Origin: Ustulina deusta
Lineage: Eukaryota; Ascomycota; Sordariomycetes; Xylariales; Xylariaceae
Assembly (NCBI GenBank): GCA_023159155.1
Contig: JAJNNX010000026.1
Coordinates: 372,001 to 436,000 of the forward strand
Direction: 5' to 3'
DNA length: 64,000 nt
The notes under the pieces are model-generated. The model was not told where the DNA came from. It saw nothing but the letters and a program-made list of their open reading frames with translations, and ran no database searches. Below, piece after piece: positions 1-11,429 of the stretch. A program made the position numbers and the translations under genes. The number at the start of each line of letters is the position of its first letter. Within the stretch, counting starts at the first letter, position 1.

Positions 1-1
1 T

Positions 2-3000
2 CGCCGTGGACTTCGCCGCTTCACCAGTCCTCATGTTTGCGCCTCATGCCTGGCAACATGTCATGCAACCACTACCATCTCCCGCCGACCCATCGTTGCT
101 AGCCACCATGTCCGACCTCTCAGCACAACCCTCGCATGTCGAGAGACCGCCACAACCGAGGCCTCAAGTCCGGTGGCAGATATAACAGCAAAGGAAGTCG
201 AAGCCTTGCCCCAAAAGAAAAAGAAAAAAAAGAAGCCCAGCAAGGCGGGTCGGAAGGAAACAGCCTCACCAGACACCGAAACCCAACGCCAGTTAAACGT
301 CCTCCAGGGTGCACTCTCGGCCTTGAAGAATGTTCTCGCCTCGCAAGGTGTCGACGTTAGTCAGATATTGACTGCGAACGCCGACAAGTCTTCAATACCC
401 GCGTTGGAAGCGAAGCCCAACCCCAAGTCTAAGTCGAAGGCTAAGGCGGAGAAGGGAGACAAGATCCCCAAAGCCGCTACTACACCAAATGCCTCGGGTC
501 AAAAGGCCAAGAATACCGCGCCAGAGTCACAGTCGAACATCTCTGTGACCGGTACCGAAACGGCACAACCTGACGACGTTGTCGAGCCGCCGGCGCCAGC
601 CTCAGACGTTGCGCCTCCAAACCCCCCTTACAGAAAAGTGCGCTCGGTTTCAAAAGTACAGGCCCGGCGCAAACCATTAACTGAGCTTTCCCCGACCAAG
701 AAGTCAACGACACGCTCTCTCCGCCGTACTATGTCAAAGCAAATGGAACAATCGGAACCCCTAGAAGGTCACTCGTGGGCTTTGCTGAAACCTGAGGCTT
801 TAAAACCATTGCCACGCAAGAGTCGTCCAATCAAGTCGGCTCCTACATCTAATAAACTACCTGACAAAGTTCGCCCTGATGAACTGTCACTTGTTCCAAT
901 CGAAACCTCTCCGCTAGCTGTCCCAGGGCTTTCATATGGGTTGGAGAGGGTTATTTTCAACCCCGGGGTTTACCAGCTCCAAGATCCTCGCTCCCGAGTC
1001 TACAACTTCGATCCTTATCTGTCAGAAATCATGCCTGTCGACGAGTTTGACTTTAATGCTTTGAAGGAGTATGTAACTTCATCCAAAGATACAACGCTTA
1101 TCTCGATCGCAAAACAGAACCAAAAGAAATACGCGGGATCAACATCCAGTATGACTTCTATGCTGGGTCAATTTCATTACCTACTCTCTGCGTGGCGCGA
1201 TGTAAACGTGTCAATGTTGTCTAGGAGCATTCAGCCCGAATCAGTGCAGTACACTAGAATTATGAGAGCACCTGCAGCGACCTTTTTGCACTGGAAAGAT
1301 GGCACATATGCCATCGATGCTGACAAAGAGTTCGACACCGCCAACATCCTTAGCATGCTGGGTAAGTCAATGGAGAAACTCTTAACGCTCCCCAAAGACG
1401 AATACGAAAGGTATCGACGTGGAAATTCCGATCAAATCACAGAAGAAGAGCGAAATGCCGAGGAAGCATACCACTACACAGGCTTTCAGGACTTTATGAT
1501 GCGATCGCAGCTTGACGCTTATGATCCAAGAGTGCCCGGAACAGGCATGTTTGACCTCAAGACTCGTGCCGTTATTTCCATTCGCATGGATGCAAAAGGC
1601 TACGAGAAAGGCCTCGGTTACGAAATTCGACAGCGATTCGGTCAGTGGGCATCCTTCGAGCGAGAGTACTTTGACATGATTCGGTCAGCTTTTTTGAAGT
1701 ATTCCCTTCAGGTTCGTATGGGTCGAATGGACGGCATATTCGTCGCGTTCCACAATACTCAACGCATATTTGGGTTTCAGTATATCCCTCTCACAGAAAT
1801 GGATTTGGCCCTACACGGAACCGATAATAGGCAACTGGGTGATCATGAATTCAAGGTCAGCTTGAAGCTATTGAACGAGCTGTTAGATCGTGCTACCCAG
1901 AAATGGCCTGAGAAATCCTTGCGTCTACACTTCGAGACAAGGCAGTCCAAAGGGGCACCGTTCATGTATTTCTTTGCTAAACCTACCACCCCCGAAGAAA
2001 TAGCGGCTGTGCAAAATGCGGGAAGGGCTTCTGTTGAGGCTTTTGAGAAAAACATCCTCGGTCTAGCAGAACGTGCTGCTGAAGAAGTGGAACATCAGAC
2101 CGAGGTTGACGACGGAAAGGAAGATGACTTGGTTCAAGTTGCCCCCTCTCCAGCTCAAGAAATAGATAGCTTTGCCGCCTGGCAGGAAGCCCGTCAGATG
2201 GTTGAAGAGGCAATGGGAGACGATGAAGATGGAGTCGGACTAGTACGAGAAGCTATTGGAGACGCACTAGAGCAAAGCGGTATTCTCCATGCCAGATCCC
2301 TAGCAGAGTCGCGAGAGTATGTTGATGCCCTCCTTGAGGCCCTCATAGGACGCACACCATTTACCCAAGGAGACGTAGTCACTACTCGTCCAAATGAGGA
2401 AGAGGCTATTGACGAAGACGAGCTTGAAGAACAAGCCGCCGAGCAAACACAAGAAGAGTCAGATAAGAGTTGCCCACCTACACTACTCCACTCGGAAATT
2501 GAGTCAGCGACTTTCAATTCCGCTCTGGGTCAGGGGGTTGACCTAGAAGAGAGCGCCGAGGGTCTATATCCAAGTCACACGAGTACGAAGGACTCGAGCC
2601 CTACTAGGAATGACCGTGACATCCACACTGACTCACCCGAACTGGAAGTCTCGTCGAGTCTAGGAGGCAGCCCCCATCTAAGCCAGCCGGGAGGAAATAC
2701 TCACGAGATGCAACCACATGATTCTCAGACAAATTCCACCGAAGATACGACAAAAAAGACTGGGCCGCTTGCCAGCAACCCGAGGGACCTACAGGAGGAA
2801 TTTGAGGAGGAGGATGACTACGAGGAAACAGGCGAAGCTGAGCTCGAGAGTGACATTGGGGCAAAGGAATTTAAGGAAGATGTAGGGTCTTCAACCTTGG
2901 AGCCACTGAAGAGTCTCATTATGCGCATGGCGCGAAGGATTGACGAACAGCCCGTCTCCGATACGATCGCTACCAGTCCCCAGGATGACGCATCTAAACT

Positions 3001-3697
3001 AAGAGAATTCGAACGTATTCTTGGACAGCTCATATCTCAAGCTAGAACGGATCAATTTGAGAGTGACGGCGGGGATGATCTACTCGGTCAAAATCCCCCT
3101 TCAGAATTAACCCCCCCTAATGGTTCCTTCGCGGACGTGTCCAGTTCGAATCAGGTGGCCGTTACTCCAGATGCTCAGCAGGAAGGAACACCACAGCCAG
3201 CCGTCGCCGAACAAACCCAGCCTAAGACCCCAGAATCTGAGCTGCTTGCCCTCACCCTTACCATCAAGAACAAAGTTAACGGCGCGTATGTCGATCGACC
3301 CACAGAACTTGGCAAGGACGACGACTGGACTGTTGAATACGAAATAGAAGAAGTCAAACAGCCGCGTGCAAATACAATCTATGAGTCGCTTAAAGAACGC
3401 CGCCGGAAGGTTTTCCAAGATGCGGGCGATAAAGAAACCCAGTGGCATTTCATGTTCAGCGGCAACCTTCCGAAATATACCCAGGAAGGTCGAGAGTTTC
3501 GAAAGCAAGAGACAGAGAGGGCGGAGGGCCAACCCGTGTATACGGTGGACGCTAGAGGACCGCTTGAATGGAGGGACGTCTTTCGCAGACAGCCAAAGAA
3601 TTTACAAACTTCGGACGAGGCGTCAACCCTCGACGTACCTGAGCCTGAAGTTGGGGGGGATGAGGAGGGTGCCCCGAGACAGACGAAGGACGAATAA
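2..3697 (+). CDS. Pet127-family mitochondrial RNA-processing protein, 5' end outside the window
   Basis: Pet127 proteins act in mitochondria in 5' end processing and turnover of mitochondrial transcripts (known for yeast Pet127). The frame is open from the window edge with no ATG that fits, so the start lies upstream; 1,231 codons are visible. The first visible residues are rich in Arg, Ser and Thr without acid residues, as in a mitochondrial presequence. Residues about 60-290 are Lys/Ser/Pro-rich and probably disordered. The conserved Pet127 core starts near visible residue 297 (GLSYGLERVIFNPGVYQL) and runs to about 670, including the MRMGRMDGIF-type segment. A long acidic low-complexity stretch follows, then a short conserved C-terminal block that includes DDWTVEYEIEEV. 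No intron is needed. It is convergent with the next gene. The family call is firm; the exact N-terminus cannot be seen. Confidence 0.88.
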   Translation, partial: RRGLRRFTSPHVCASCLATCHATTTISRRPIVASHHVRPLSTTLACRETATTEASSPVADITAKEVEALPQKKKKKKKPSKAGRKETASPDTETQRQLNVLQGALSALKNVLASQGVDVSQILTANADKSSIPALEAKPNPKSKSKAKAEKGDKIPKAATTPNASGQKAKNTAPESQSNISVTGTETAQPDDVVEPPAPASDVAPPNPPYRKVRSVSKVQARRKPLTELSPTKKSTTRSLRRTMSKQMEQSEPLEGHSWALLKPEALKPLPRKSRPIKSAPTSNKLPDKVRPDELSLVPIETSPLAVPGLSYGLERVIFNPGVYQLQDPRSRVYNFDPYLSEIMPVDEFDFNALKEYVTSSKDTTLISIAKQNQKKYAGSTSSMTSMLGQFHYLLSAWRDVNVSMLSRSIQPESVQYTRIMRAPAATFLHWKDGTYAIDADKEFDTANILSMLGKSMEKLLTLPKDEYERYRRGNSDQITEEERNAEEAYHYTGFQDFMMRSQLDAYDPRVPGTGMFDLKTRAVISIRMDAKGYEKGLGYEIRQRFGQWASFEREYFDMIRSAFLKYSLQVRMGRMDGIFVAFHNTQRIFGFQYIPLTEMDLALHGTDNRQLGDHEFKVSLKLLNELLDRATQKWPEKSLRLHFETRQSKGAPFMYFFAKPTTPEEIAAVQNAGRASVEAFEKNILGLAERAAEEVEHQTEVDDGKEDDLVQVAPSPAQEIDSFAAWQEARQMVEEAMGDDEDGVGLVREAIGDALEQSGILHARSLAESREYVDALLEALIGRTPFTQGDVVTTRPNEEEAIDEDELEEQAAEQTQEESDKSCPPTLLHSEIESATFNSALGQGVDLEESAEGLYPSHTSTKDSSPTRNDRDIHTDSPELEVSSSLGGSPHLSQPGGNTHEMQPHDSQTNSTEDTTKKTGPLASNPRDLQEEFEEEDDYEETGEAELESDIGAKEFKEDVGSSTLEPLKSLIMRMARRIDEQPVSDTIATSPQDDASKLREFERILGQLISQARTDQFESDGGDDLLGQNPPSELTPPNGSFADVSSSNQVAVTPDAQQEGTPQPAVAEQTQPKTPESELLALTLTIKNKVNGAYVDRPTELGKDDDWTVEYEIEEVKQPRANTIYESLKERRRKVFQDAGDKETQWHFMFSGNLPKYTQEGREFRKQETERAEGQPVYTVDARGPLEWRDVFRRQPKNLQTSDEASTLDVPEPEVGGDEEGAPRQTKDE

Positions 3698-4282
3698 TTC
3701 TTCTCACTCTCGTAGGATACCTACACGGGTATAAACTGCAAATATGGACCGTCTGGAAGGGGATCATGTGGCAAGGCAAGGTATACATAAAATGGCGCAT
3801 TGTGTCTCAACTCTTGTAATTATGTATTATAGAACAATGATACCACTTGTACAAAATACGTTTACTTCTCTGTGGTCAACTGATGTAGCAAATTGAGTTG
3901 CCAAATTGGGATACTACTAGTCTCATTAATGTGATTGCTAAGTAGCCATGGTGGTGATTTGCTGAAAGCTCATGTCTTACCTCTACCAAGCTTTGACGCT
4001 CTATTAGCCGTCCGTTTGAAAACATTTGAAATACTAGAGCGATATATGAAAAGCCTTCAGATACCGTTTTCACTATAAACAACGTATCAGGATATTACTA
4101 GCCCCGAAGCTGCCACGTGTATATTTGTGCTTGGATACCCCGGCCGTTTTTCTATTGGTATAATAATTCATGTTCTGTAAGAAGACCGAACGTGGTGATG
4201 TGCTTGAGCGCAGAAGATGAATTTCTCTCTATCTACAACTAGGGACTACGGGTGTAGTAAGTAAGCAAGGGCAACCGGAACC
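3698..4282. other. Intergenic spacer between convergent genes
   Basis: This 585-bp, fairly AT-rich spacer carries the 3' ends of the Pet127 gene and of the minus-strand 263-aa gene. I see no coding frame, RNA gene or repeat in it. Confidence 0.6.
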
Positions 4283-5074
4283 TCACAAGTCTGCGGCAGA
4301 ATCGCCAGATCGCGCAAGCTCTACGACTAGATTCAGTCGGAGCCGAAGCGGCGACGGACTCCCGGAGCCTCCGCCGCTCTCGAAGCCCTCGCTGATAAAT
4401 ATGAACCGTTTCACGGACGCGTAGCCGATGGCCTGCGCGTGGTGGTGGAGCAATGCCAGGACGCCGCGCGTGAAGGGATCGTGGACGAGCAAGGCCCGGA
4501 ATTCCTCGTGGTCGGGGTAAGTCCCTCGTAGCTCGATACTAGGGCGGATCTCGACGGCTCCCCGCCAGAGAATGTCGCGGCCTGTAAGCTGGAACACTTT
4601 CTCGAAGGTCGCTCGCGAGGTTTCGTTTATGATGTTGGCTACGCCGAGCCAGCGAAGCTTGGACAGAGAGGCGGAGGTGGAGGCGCAGGCTGAGACGTAG
4701 TTGTCCACTATCATGTCTCTATAGCGCATAGGTGTGAGCCTCGGAGCCCCTGAGGTGGTTAGCTGTACGCAGAATGTCACGTAGGCGTGGTGCGAGGGAG
4801 CAACTGCGTACCCGTTGAGAAGTTTTGGACTCCTTGAGCCTCGAGAAGATGCGGGGCGCGGTAATGTAATCTTGAAGGTGCCCCATTCCGGAATCGTAGC
4901 TGGAGAGGAGGAAGAACGCGAAGGGTTGTTTAGACTTGTTTGTGCGAGATATGGGTCTATGAACGCCGTGTCCTTGGACTCCCAGACGGTGGATTCACGA
5001 ACAAGGCCGAAATCTTGGACTGTATTTTTCGGGGCACTAGCGCTGCTGGTGTTGTTGGCGCTGGAGATTGTCAT
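4283..5074 (-). CDS. Hypothetical protein, 263 aa, family not recognised
   Basis: An intact single-exon frame with an ATG start. I do not recognise the family. The N-terminal 60 residues are rich in Ser, Asn, Ala and Thr. The middle (about 60-200) looks globular, with alternating hydrophobic stretches such as HAYVTFCVQLTTSG and RALLVHDPFTRGVLALLHHH. A glycine/serine-rich linker follows, then a final strand-like segment LRLRLNLVVELA. No signal peptide, membrane helix or catalytic motif stands out. A TATA-like run lies about 105 nt upstream of the ATG. It is convergent with Pet127 and in tandem with GCN2. The length, clean frame and promoter-like sequence favour a real gene, probably lineage-restricted. 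Confidence 0.6.
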   Translation of the reverse strand: MTISSANNTSSASAPKNTVQDFGLVRESTVWESKDTAFIDPYLAQTSLNNPSRSSSSPATIPEWGTFKITLPRPASSRGSRSPKLLNGYAVAPSHHAYVTFCVQLTTSGAPRLTPMRYRDMIVDNYVSACASTSASLSKLRWLGVANIINETSRATFEKVFQLTGRDILWRGAVEIRPSIELRGTYPDHEEFRALLVHDPFTRGVLALLHHHAQAIGYASVKRFIFISEGFESGGGSGSPSPLRLRLNLVVELARSGDSAADL

Positions 5075-5748
5075 CTTGTTTTCGTTTAGTCGAATCAGAG
5101 GTGAATCCTTCTCAGTGAGTTAAGGGCTGAAGACGATGTTAGCTTACGACCTACCGAAGCCAAGGGTCAGGGTCTTCTATATATGCAGTTGGGGATCGTG
5201 AAGTGCCAATTCAATTTTAGGAGAAACTACAAGCAAGATCCGCCGCAGGCGATATGCTCTACAAAACCAGCATCTATTTTACAACCATGTGGACTTTGCA
5301 GCTCGTGAAACTAAACCTGCAACAGAATTGGATATGAGAAACAAAGAGCGTGTCGCTGCACATGTTTCAGGAGCCCTCGCTTCAAAGAACCGGCTTCAAG
5401 CTCCTTAAGCTACTCTGTCTTGGCTCCGGGGTTTGTTAGTGGCTTATGATGGTCAATCGTTAGAATCAATAAACAAGAACTAGATCTAAGCACAAGCGGC
5501 TGGAATCTTCTGATAGGTGGAGAGCTTGTACCTTCGCGAATGGTTATTAGCAGAAGCCATGTTCACACAGACTTCAATCATGGTTTGAAATGGCTGTGGT
5601 CGTAGAATAGGAACTTATTTTAATTGCAAAGCGACTCATCTCTCGTTAAACATCAATCGTATCGTGCGCCTTCATCGAAACACACCTTTTCGCTCAGGCT
5701 ACCCTACCCTACGTGTGGTATTTTTCTCTTTCTGGCCGGCTTGACAAC
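5075..5748. other. Intergenic spacer, promoter side of the 263-aa gene
   Basis: This 674-bp spacer lies between two minus-strand genes. Apart from the TATA-like run at 5177-5184 I see no gene, repeat or hairpin of note. Confidence 0.55.
5177..5184 (-). promoter_or_regulatory. TATA-like box for the 263-aa gene
   Basis: A TATATA-type run on the minus strand, about 103-110 nt upstream of the ATG at 5074. Spacing fits a fungal core promoter. It is a motif call only. Confidence 0.35.
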
Positions 5749-8700
5749 TCAGGCGCCAAGGTCGTAGTAAATGCACTTCGTCGTTCTGAAATTATAGACA
5801 AAGGCGTGGCGGCTTCCACCTTTCCCTTCCCATATAGTTCGCCAATCGGTTAACATGTTATGGACATCTCGCATATATCTTCTCTCATTCTTGTCCACAG
5901 CTTGTTCTGCTTTACGCCAGCTTTCGGCGTCTGACAGAGCGGTGCTTTGGATAAGATCGAGGACATGATCCGATGTTTCCACAGCTGCGATAGGACCGTC
6001 TAGGAAGTTTTGAACCAAGCCCGCGGCATTACCTTGGGCTTGTTCGATAACGGTCTGACGGTTAAATTTTTTGGACCTAGTGCCCGCCACTAGGACGCGC
6101 ACGTCTTGTCCGGGATTTGGCGTGACAGTAGCTCCTTGAGAGGGCGATGTCGTGCTTCCTGTTGCCTCGGACTGCTTGTGCGATATCTGGAGGCGAGAAC
6201 CGCGCTCGCGAAGTGCAGCTCTAAGCCATGGCAGAAGCTCAGTTATTGCGATTTCTACATCTGCAACATCTTTACGATCCATCGTTCTGATTTTGAGGGT
6301 GTCATGTTTGATTATGATGATCCATGAATACGACTCGTCCCGATTTCTAGAGATGAGCTCTTCCGGTGAACGGGAATCACGAGCGAGCTCGGCGCTAATC
6401 TCGTGGCTCCATAGGGTAGACAAAATCCCGATACCAGTGGTTCGTAAAGTGTGTGCGTCGAAACTTGCAACAAGCACATCACACTGTATACTGTTAGTGA
6501 TCCACCTCAGTCCAACATAAAGAGATTTCTTACTCGTTTAGTGCTGAAAACCCCCTGTTGTTCCTCTTCAGGCTTCTTCAAAAAAGCCTTACCGCCCGAC
6601 TTGGGTAATCTTGCCAACTTTTCCCAGGCCAAGCTAAAGCCGACGGCGTGAGGTCCTTCACCCTGGCTGCCAATGTTAGGACGATGTGCCCTTATCAGAC
6701 TATCATATCGACCGCCAGCTGCGAAAACATCTTTAAATTTCTTGTCATAGAGGCATTGAAATAGTATACCACCAGCAAAGAAATTGGCCTTGATGCTGCT
6801 AAGAGGGTTAATGTATATCTTGGCATGAACACCTAAGCGTTTCGTATATTCAATAACCCCTTTCAAATGTGCAATAGTCGAATGCAACTGCTGATAAAAG
6901 GGGGTGCCTTCAAAAATGGGTTTCAATCTTGCAAACGCCTTTGTTGGTGTATCTAATAGTCTGTTAGCTGGCAAAAAAGACGTTAAAAAGGGTGATTGAA
7001 TGCTTACCTCGAAAGTCAAAGCGACGTAGATCTTCGATACTTGTGGCTGATATCCCGATCAGAGGCGATCGTAGTTCAGCTCGAATCTTTTGAAATGTGA
7101 ATGAATGGATATTTAACTTGGTCAAAGACTCTGCTGTTGATTGCCTCGCGCTCAAGTCAATATTGCAATACTCGAAGATTAGTTGTAGGAGATCCGAGTG
7201 GCCTAGATAAAAGCACATGGATGATGTGCTTGGGAATGTTTCGATGATTTCATCTAACACTTTAATCACTTCAGCCTCTTTCAACGCCAAGTCTAGCGTG
7301 TCTGCCGATGTGATATCAAAATCGACTTCCCCAATCATTTGTGGTTGGCCCCCACTTTGCCTGTCCCGATAAACATGTCCAAATGCGAAAGATCGGCGAA
7401 TGTCTGGAGGGTGAGATTGCTTTGCCAACAAACGAGCATTCCCCAGCATAAGGTCGAATGGAAGTTGTACTACCGTTCCGTTCTGATCCAGAAGCTGCAC
7501 AACATTCTGGCTGGCAGAGTAATGAGATGAGCGCGGGTAGAGGGAGCTTCTAGGAGCCTCAACCGCACCATGTCGGCGAAATATTGACGTCAGCTCTTCT
7601 TTTACTATGCCACGATATAACAATTCGGCGACAGTGGGGCATGGAGCAGACATGTCCCAAGCGAAGTCCTTCGTTGGCTCCAAAGGCGCAGCGAACAAGG
7701 TTGAGACCACCTTCGGGTAGTATGGAGAGCTGGTGCTTGTAAGACTTGCTAGTGCTCGGCGCGTTGTCTCATTCTCCATTTGAATCGGCAATTTGCCGCT
7801 CCGTAAGAGCTCTATACTAGACGGACGTGCCTTGACGTCGTGTGTTACAAGGGACTGGACAATATCCGCCGGGATGGTGTTGCCAACCTGGAAGTCGTCA
7901 GGCAACTGACCATATTGGCCGAGTTTCCCTAGTTTATCTGCTCTCTCCATACCGACAATGGAATAATAACACATTTCGAAAAAAATGATCCCCAGCGAAT
8001 ACATCTGTGATCAAATTTAGGATGCCAGCTCACACGGGAATATAATTGCAGCACTTACATCAACTTTAGATGTGTATGATCCGCTAGCCTGTCGGCGAAC
8101 TTCAGGCGCCACATAGTAGGATGTTCCAACACTTCTTGTTAGATCACTTGATTCCAGATTGGCCGAGGCAGCCTTGTCCGCCGCAAAGTGTCCAGTTGTC
8201 GCTAAGCCAAAATCACCAATTTTGACATTGTTCACACCGTCAGGCCCCAGTCCGATAAAGACATTCTCTGGCTTGAGATCCCGGTGGACGATGTTGAGGC
8301 CGTGAATATGAACCAGGCCTTCTAGTATCTGTCGAAACAAGCGCCAAATCTCCTCGGTTTCCTTCCAGAGATTGCGCTGGATCAGATCTCGTAGCGTCTA
8401 GAAAAAGCACAGGTTAGTAAGAGGCAGGCAGCACAATACAATGTAATTGAACCACATCCCACTACTTACCCTTTTGTCACAATATTCCATGGATATATAC
8501 ATGACAGTCCTAAACCCTCTTTGCTCGCTGCGGACTCTCACCGGGGATGGCATGCCCGTTAGCGGATCGCTACTGGAGTCCTCACTATCTGAGTCGTCTT
8601 CAGAGTCGTCCCCGTCGTGTCCATTCTGGTCCAGTTCATCCTCATCCTCGCTTCCAGAGTCGTCGTAACCAAATTCAATATTAGGATGACTGGAAGAAAT

Positions 8701-10821
8701 AAAATCCAATCCACCAGTGCTAGTAGCAAATTGGATATCTAAATCTTGCGTAGCCGTATCTTTAGATCCATCCGTATTGAGATAGTCGGTGGACGTTTCA
8801 CCATCAGTGTCCGAAAAATCGGGTATTTCCTCCAGCCACGTATTGTAATATCTCACAACAGCAGGATGACTAAGCTGAGATAGTAACCGGACTTCCTTTA
8901 AAATTTCGGTAAGACTTGATTGTGAGGGTTGTGTAATCTTCTTGATAGCATATATCTGACCGTCGAGCTTTTTCCTCGCTTTCACAACTTCCCCAAAGCC
9001 TCCCTTACCTAATCGGCCTTCCTCAACAAAATCTTCCCGGTAACGGGAGGGGGCACCATACTGAGCAGTAGAGTCGCGTCTTAGTCTCAAGGATATAGCT
9101 TGCGGTACAGAACTTAGCGACTGCGAACGAGATAAGATAGGGATGGATTCCTCGATCACCACCGGGGCATCAGTTGCGAGGAATTCACTCGAACTCAACT
9201 CGAACGCTCGGGGGCGCTTTTTTGGATCCAGTTTGAAAAACCTTGCTACTAGTTCATGGCAGGGGCTGGACAGAGAGACAGACTCGATAAGAGCAGTCGG
9301 GGACTGATACCTTCGAAATACATCTAAGCCAAAGATCATCTGCAGGAATACAATGCCAAAATCCCACACATCTGACTTTTGAGTGAAGTGTGGTTTTGAG
9401 TTTCCAGCGACTTCAGGTGGTAGCCAATACGAGGATCTTGCTGAGTTCACAGAAGAGAGAGAATTGGACTTGCGGCATATGGCATGCATTTCTCTCTGAT
9501 ATGCAACATCGGAGAGCTTCGGCACAATATCACCTGTGGCTTCTCGAAAGAGAAGAATATTGCCAGGGTGTATATCCTGATGAACGACCCCATGGCTATG
9601 CAGAAACCCCAATGCGTTGAGGAGATCTGCAGTCCATGAGCGGACTTTGCCAACGTCAAGATGACCAGCCAATTCGACGAGTTCTCCAAGCGGGCCCTTA
9701 TCAGCGAACGGTGTCAGAATGCGAGCAACCCAGCCCGCTGAGGCCGAGTCATCATCAATTTGCATAGGGTCGATGCGGTAGTTCAGCAGGCTTATGACGT
9801 TGCGGTGCGTTATCTTCTTGATAGATTCTAGTAGATTCTCTAACGCCTGCAATTGTTTCTTGAAATGAGCAGACTCGCTAGGCGAAGACCGCAGCTTGAA
9901 CTCTTTCAGGGCAAGACCGTGACAGTCCTGAACGCCAACTATGCCGGGCCAGACGCGATATGTAGTTGATATTGGACCCTCTTGTACCACTGTCTTGCCA
10001 ATAACGGTATTGAAGTGAAAGACGTTGCCAGCTAAGTCAGTAATCTCACTAGGCTGGTCAAATTCAACCCTGCTTTCTCCATAATCGGCAGCGATTTCTG
10101 GATAGCTGTTGGACAGGGTCAGCGGCTTCTGACGTCTCTTGGATTCCTTGACCTTAAGTCGCTGTCGCTCGACCTCTTGCTGCAACATATCTTGCATCAC
10201 CCGTTCTTCTTCCTTCATCGCATCGCGTTTTTTGCGTTCTTCTTCTCTTTTCTGCTCCAGAGCTTGCCTAGCGAGTTCATTCTCGTGGGCCGCCCGCTCT
10301 TCTTCTAGAGAGGGTAACTCGAGTCCCTGGGCCTTGGTTTGGGCAGCATCTTCGAGGATATCCTGCAATCCCTCGACCAATTCATGGATCATGGGCTCAG
10401 ATTGTTCCGAAGCGGCTAAATCTTTCGGTTTTGACTCGATGAATTTCTGTAGCTTGAACAAAGTTGACTCGTTCAGCAAGCCATCATCCTTCAGGCTTAA
10501 CAGAGGCACAGATTTGGGGTAAGTAGCGGTGAGAACAACACTCAAAGTCACAGCCATGTCCTCATCCGAGAGGGCCTTGACACGGATGTCAAACGAAGGC
10601 TCCGACTTTTTCCAAGCTGTATTGGCAGCTTTGTGCTCAACATAGTCGTCCCCATAGATGGCTTTAAGCACCATGATCTCTTCATTCTGAGTATCAATAT
10701 AGTGTGTCTTGGGGCCTGTGTCCGGGCTGGTGGGCGGCAGCCCCGAACGGGTTGAGTCATCATGTCTCTTGTAGTTAGGCTGCTGAGGCGCTTTCCACGG
10801 TCCAGGTGTCTTCCACGCCAT
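5749..10821 (-). CDS. gcn2: eIF2alpha kinase GCN2 (general amino acid control kinase)
   Basis: GCN2 senses uncharged tRNA and phosphorylates eIF2alpha, so general translation falls and Gcn4/CPC-1-type regulators are made (known role). The Neurospora orthologue is called cpc-3. Exons read 10821-8470, 8397-8059, 8004-7008, 6967-6534 and 6483-5749; frames join cleanly to give 1,618 aa, the usual size. Domains in order: RWD (about 44-155), charged linker, pseudokinase (about 270-530), and kinase from about 594 with the glycine loop GKGGFGEV, Lys627 in [12 protein letters not shown] (Asp824) and DFG (Asp846). An acidic insert lies between the kinase N-lobe strands. A histidyl-tRNA-synthetase-like domain (about 1010-1400) and the C-terminal ribosome-binding/dimer domain follow. 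Intron 1 has a textbook TACTAAC branch site. Intron 3 is only 40 nt and its acceptor was chosen by frame. Confidence 0.95.
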
Positions 10822-10939
10822 GTTGATTCAACATAAGAGTGAGCAGATAAGTAGTAGTAATGTTCGGTCCGAGTTAGTTTGGGCGAACAGAGCAGACAAT
10901 CACAGCCGAAGCTGCGCGTCCTTACTGACCTGGTGCCAT
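10775..10939 (-). promoter_or_regulatory. Two upstream ORFs in the GCN2 leader
   Basis: Two ATGs precede the GCN2 start at 10821. The first (10939-10922) encodes five residues, MAPGQ, then stops. The second (10834-10775) starts 13 nt before the main ATG in another frame and stops inside the GCN2 coding region after 19 codons. If the mRNA leader starts upstream of 10939, both would lower initiation at the main ATG. The transcript start is not known. Confidence 0.4.
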
Positions 10940-11429
10940 CTTGCAGCAGCGACTGGGGATAGTTTTTAGGGGTAGATAGGGATGGTTAGTGGTGAGTGTG
11001 AATGACTGGTTTTTTCCAGTCCCTGTTTGACTCAAACAATCTTCAAGTGGGCGGAGATGCCCAAGAGCCAACCAGATATAGTTTATTGAACCAATAAAGT
11101 AACTAGAGGCAGCTGTGGCGTAGGCACATGCAGCGCCAGCCACAAGTCACTAGCTCAGGTGTCTAGGTAGGTAAGTATGTATTTTGGGACAGTCTACGGA
11201 CCCACATAAATCACGGGTACCGTACCACGCTAGTGACGACAGACCCCTCTAAAAAAGTAAATAATAATAATAAGCACTTGTTGCTGGGCAGCTCAGACAA
11301 TTGAGTGTCTCCTACCAACTAATCAACACTTAACAATTCCGCCCTTCCACTTCAACCCGTCAAAAGAACGGTCAACTCGCTTTATATAATTCGAATTCAC
11401 CACTTCCTCGAACAATCCCGTGCAGCGCC
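10822..11429. other. Bidirectional promoter region between GCN2 and the Cut12-type gene
   Basis: This 608-bp spacer separates divergent genes. It holds the GCN2 uORFs, a TAGGTAGGTAAG cluster near 11163 and an AAATAATAATAATAA run near 11256. No further gene is visible. Confidence 0.6.
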
